In this document: positions 13,625-14,445 of the stretch, one piece after another
Layout of the letters: each line of letters begins with the position of its first letter
Numbering within the stretch: position 1 is the first letter of the stretch
NCBI GenBank assembly: GCA_021797365.1
Contig: JAJZZU010000025.1
Span: 1-14,445, forward strand
Reading direction: 5' to 3'
DNA length: 14,445 nucleotides
DNA from: Pseudomonadota bacterium
GTDB lineage: Bacteria; Pseudomonadota; Gammaproteobacteria; Acidiferrobacterales; Acidiferrobacteraceae
Translations under genes and position numbers: made by a program
Notes under the pieces: generated by a model
Databases searched by the model: none
The model's input: the letters and a program-made list of their open reading frames with translations, nothing else
What the model was told of the DNA's origin: nothing

Positions 13625-14445
13625 ATGACGCTTCGACCATTTCGGATCATACTTGTACTCGTCACAAGCCTCATACCGCTCGCCCTACTCGCCGTCCTCG
13701 TCTTTCTTGCCCGTTACTCCTGGCCAGCCCTGACATTCAATGGCTGGCATTTCCTTACCGGCCACACCTGGAGCCTCGGGAATCTCTATGCCGATCCCGT
13801 GAAGCGACGTGGTGTACTGGTACCCATTGGCGCGAACTACGGCATTCTCGTATTCATCGTGGGAACGCTATTGACGTCGGCTATCGCGCTCGTCATCGCC
13901 ATTCCCGTGAGCCTCGGTGTGGCGGTATTCCTGGCCGAAGGCCTGCGTAGCCGCCGTCTGAAGGCCCCGTTGTCGTTCGTAGTCGAGATGCTGGCGGCGG
14001 TACCGAGCGTCGTCTACGGCCTGTGGGGCTATGCGGTACTCACACCGCTCGTGGCCCATACCCTCGGGCCCGGACTGCGGGCGGTGCTGGGTTTCGTGCC
14101 ATTCTTCGCGGGGCCCATCGGGAGCGGATACGGCCTGCTCGCCGCATCCATCGTGCTTGCACTCATGGTCGTGCCCATCATTGCCGCCACCGTGCGCGAC
14201 GCCCTGGCCCGGGTTCCATCGGAGACAAAGGAGGCCGCGTATGCGCTGGGCGCCACGCATTTTGAGGTGGTGCGACGCGCCATGTTGCCGGCGGTGCGCG
14301 GCAACATCATAGGCGCCGGCATCCTTGGCTTGGGCCGCGCCCTGGGGGAGACCATGGCGGTCCTTATGGTGAGCGGCGGCGCCCTGAATTACTTTCCGGG
14401 CAACATCTACAGCCCGATCACGACCATGGCCTCGTTCATCGTTTC
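13625..14445 (+). CDS. pstC: Phosphate ABC transporter permease PstC, 3'-truncated by window edge
   Basis: The frame is open from ATG 13625 to the window edge, giving the first 273 residues of an inner-membrane permease that forms the phosphate channel with PstA. The N-terminal helix (about 7-29) and the segment TFNGWHFLTGHTWS match the PstC start. Further helices lie at about 71-103, 115-140, 168-190 and 225-250. IGANYGILVFIVGTL and MLAAVPSVVYGLWG are PstC family signatures. The cytoplasmic EAA loop, which docks on the PstB ATPase, is EAAYALGATHFEVVRRAMLP (203-222), followed by GRALGETMAV. The start is 52 bases after the pstS stop, just beyond the hairpin. Only a weak GAGAG precedes it, so translation may be modest compared with pstS. 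Length so far is consistent with a family size near 310-330. PstA, PstB and PhoU genes are expected beyond the window. Confidence 0.94.
   Translation, partial: MTLRPFRIILVLVTSLIPLALLAVLVFLARYSWPALTFNGWHFLTGHTWSLGNLYADPVKRRGVLVPIGANYGILVFIVGTLLTSAIALVIAIPVSLGVAVFLAEGLRSRRLKAPLSFVVEMLAAVPSVVYGLWGYAVLTPLVAHTLGPGLRAVLGFVPFFAGPIGSGYGLLAASIVLALMVVPIIAATVRDALARVPSETKEAAYALGATHFEVVRRAMLPAVRGNIIGAGILGLGRALGETMAVLMVSGGALNYFPGNIYSPITTMASFIV

Noticed and set aside
13868..14355. Minus-strand open frames opposite pstC
   Set aside because: They are antisense to a plus-strand frame with full PstC signatures.

Overview
The window is GC-rich, free-standing bacterial DNA with dense coding. The two-subunit pyruvate carboxylase, YceF-type Maf protein, PatB/MalY-type lyase and PhoB-controlled pst genes fit a gammaproteobacterium. 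An autotrophic, possibly acidophilic sulfur or iron oxidiser is my guess and is not proven by the sequence. No rRNA, tRNA, CRISPR array, insertion sequence or phage gene was seen.

Layout. (1) Bases 1-2918, plus strand: the end of a biotin carboxylase gene (pycA-like), then the carboxyltransferase/biotin-carrier subunit (pycB/oadA-like), then a Maf/YceF nucleotide pyrophosphatase. Together the first two make an anaplerotic pyruvate carboxylase. (2) 2995-4146, minus strand: a PLP-dependent C-S lyase of the PatB/MalY family, convergent with maf. (3) 4147-4820: a 674-base stretch with no convincing gene. (4) 4821-8124, plus strand: an Anabaena-sensory-rhodopsin-transducer (ASRT) homologue, a thiamine-diphosphate enzyme of the pyruvate oxidase group and an enolase-superfamily (mandelate racemase group) protein. 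They are tightly packed and probably form one operon. (5) 8321-10913, plus strand: a formate/nitrite-transporter family channel, a YeiH-family putative exporter and a small cysteine-rich protein that overlaps the exporter gene. (6) 11249-12346: a short-chain dehydrogenase with a C-terminal membrane segment, followed by a GC-rich hairpin. (7) 12422 to the end: a near-consensus Pho box, pstS, a strong hairpin, and pstC running off the edge. This is the start of a high-affinity phosphate transporter operon.

The ends (pyruvate carboxylase, phosphate uptake) are ordinary core functions. The middle (4821-10913) is the most interesting part. It holds a small-molecule-binding ASRT protein with no rhodopsin in view, two enzymes suited to 2-oxo acids or sugar acids, and two membrane transporters for small anions. 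My inference is a cluster for use or export of a small carboxylate (or possibly sulfonate). The substrate cannot be read from the sequence.
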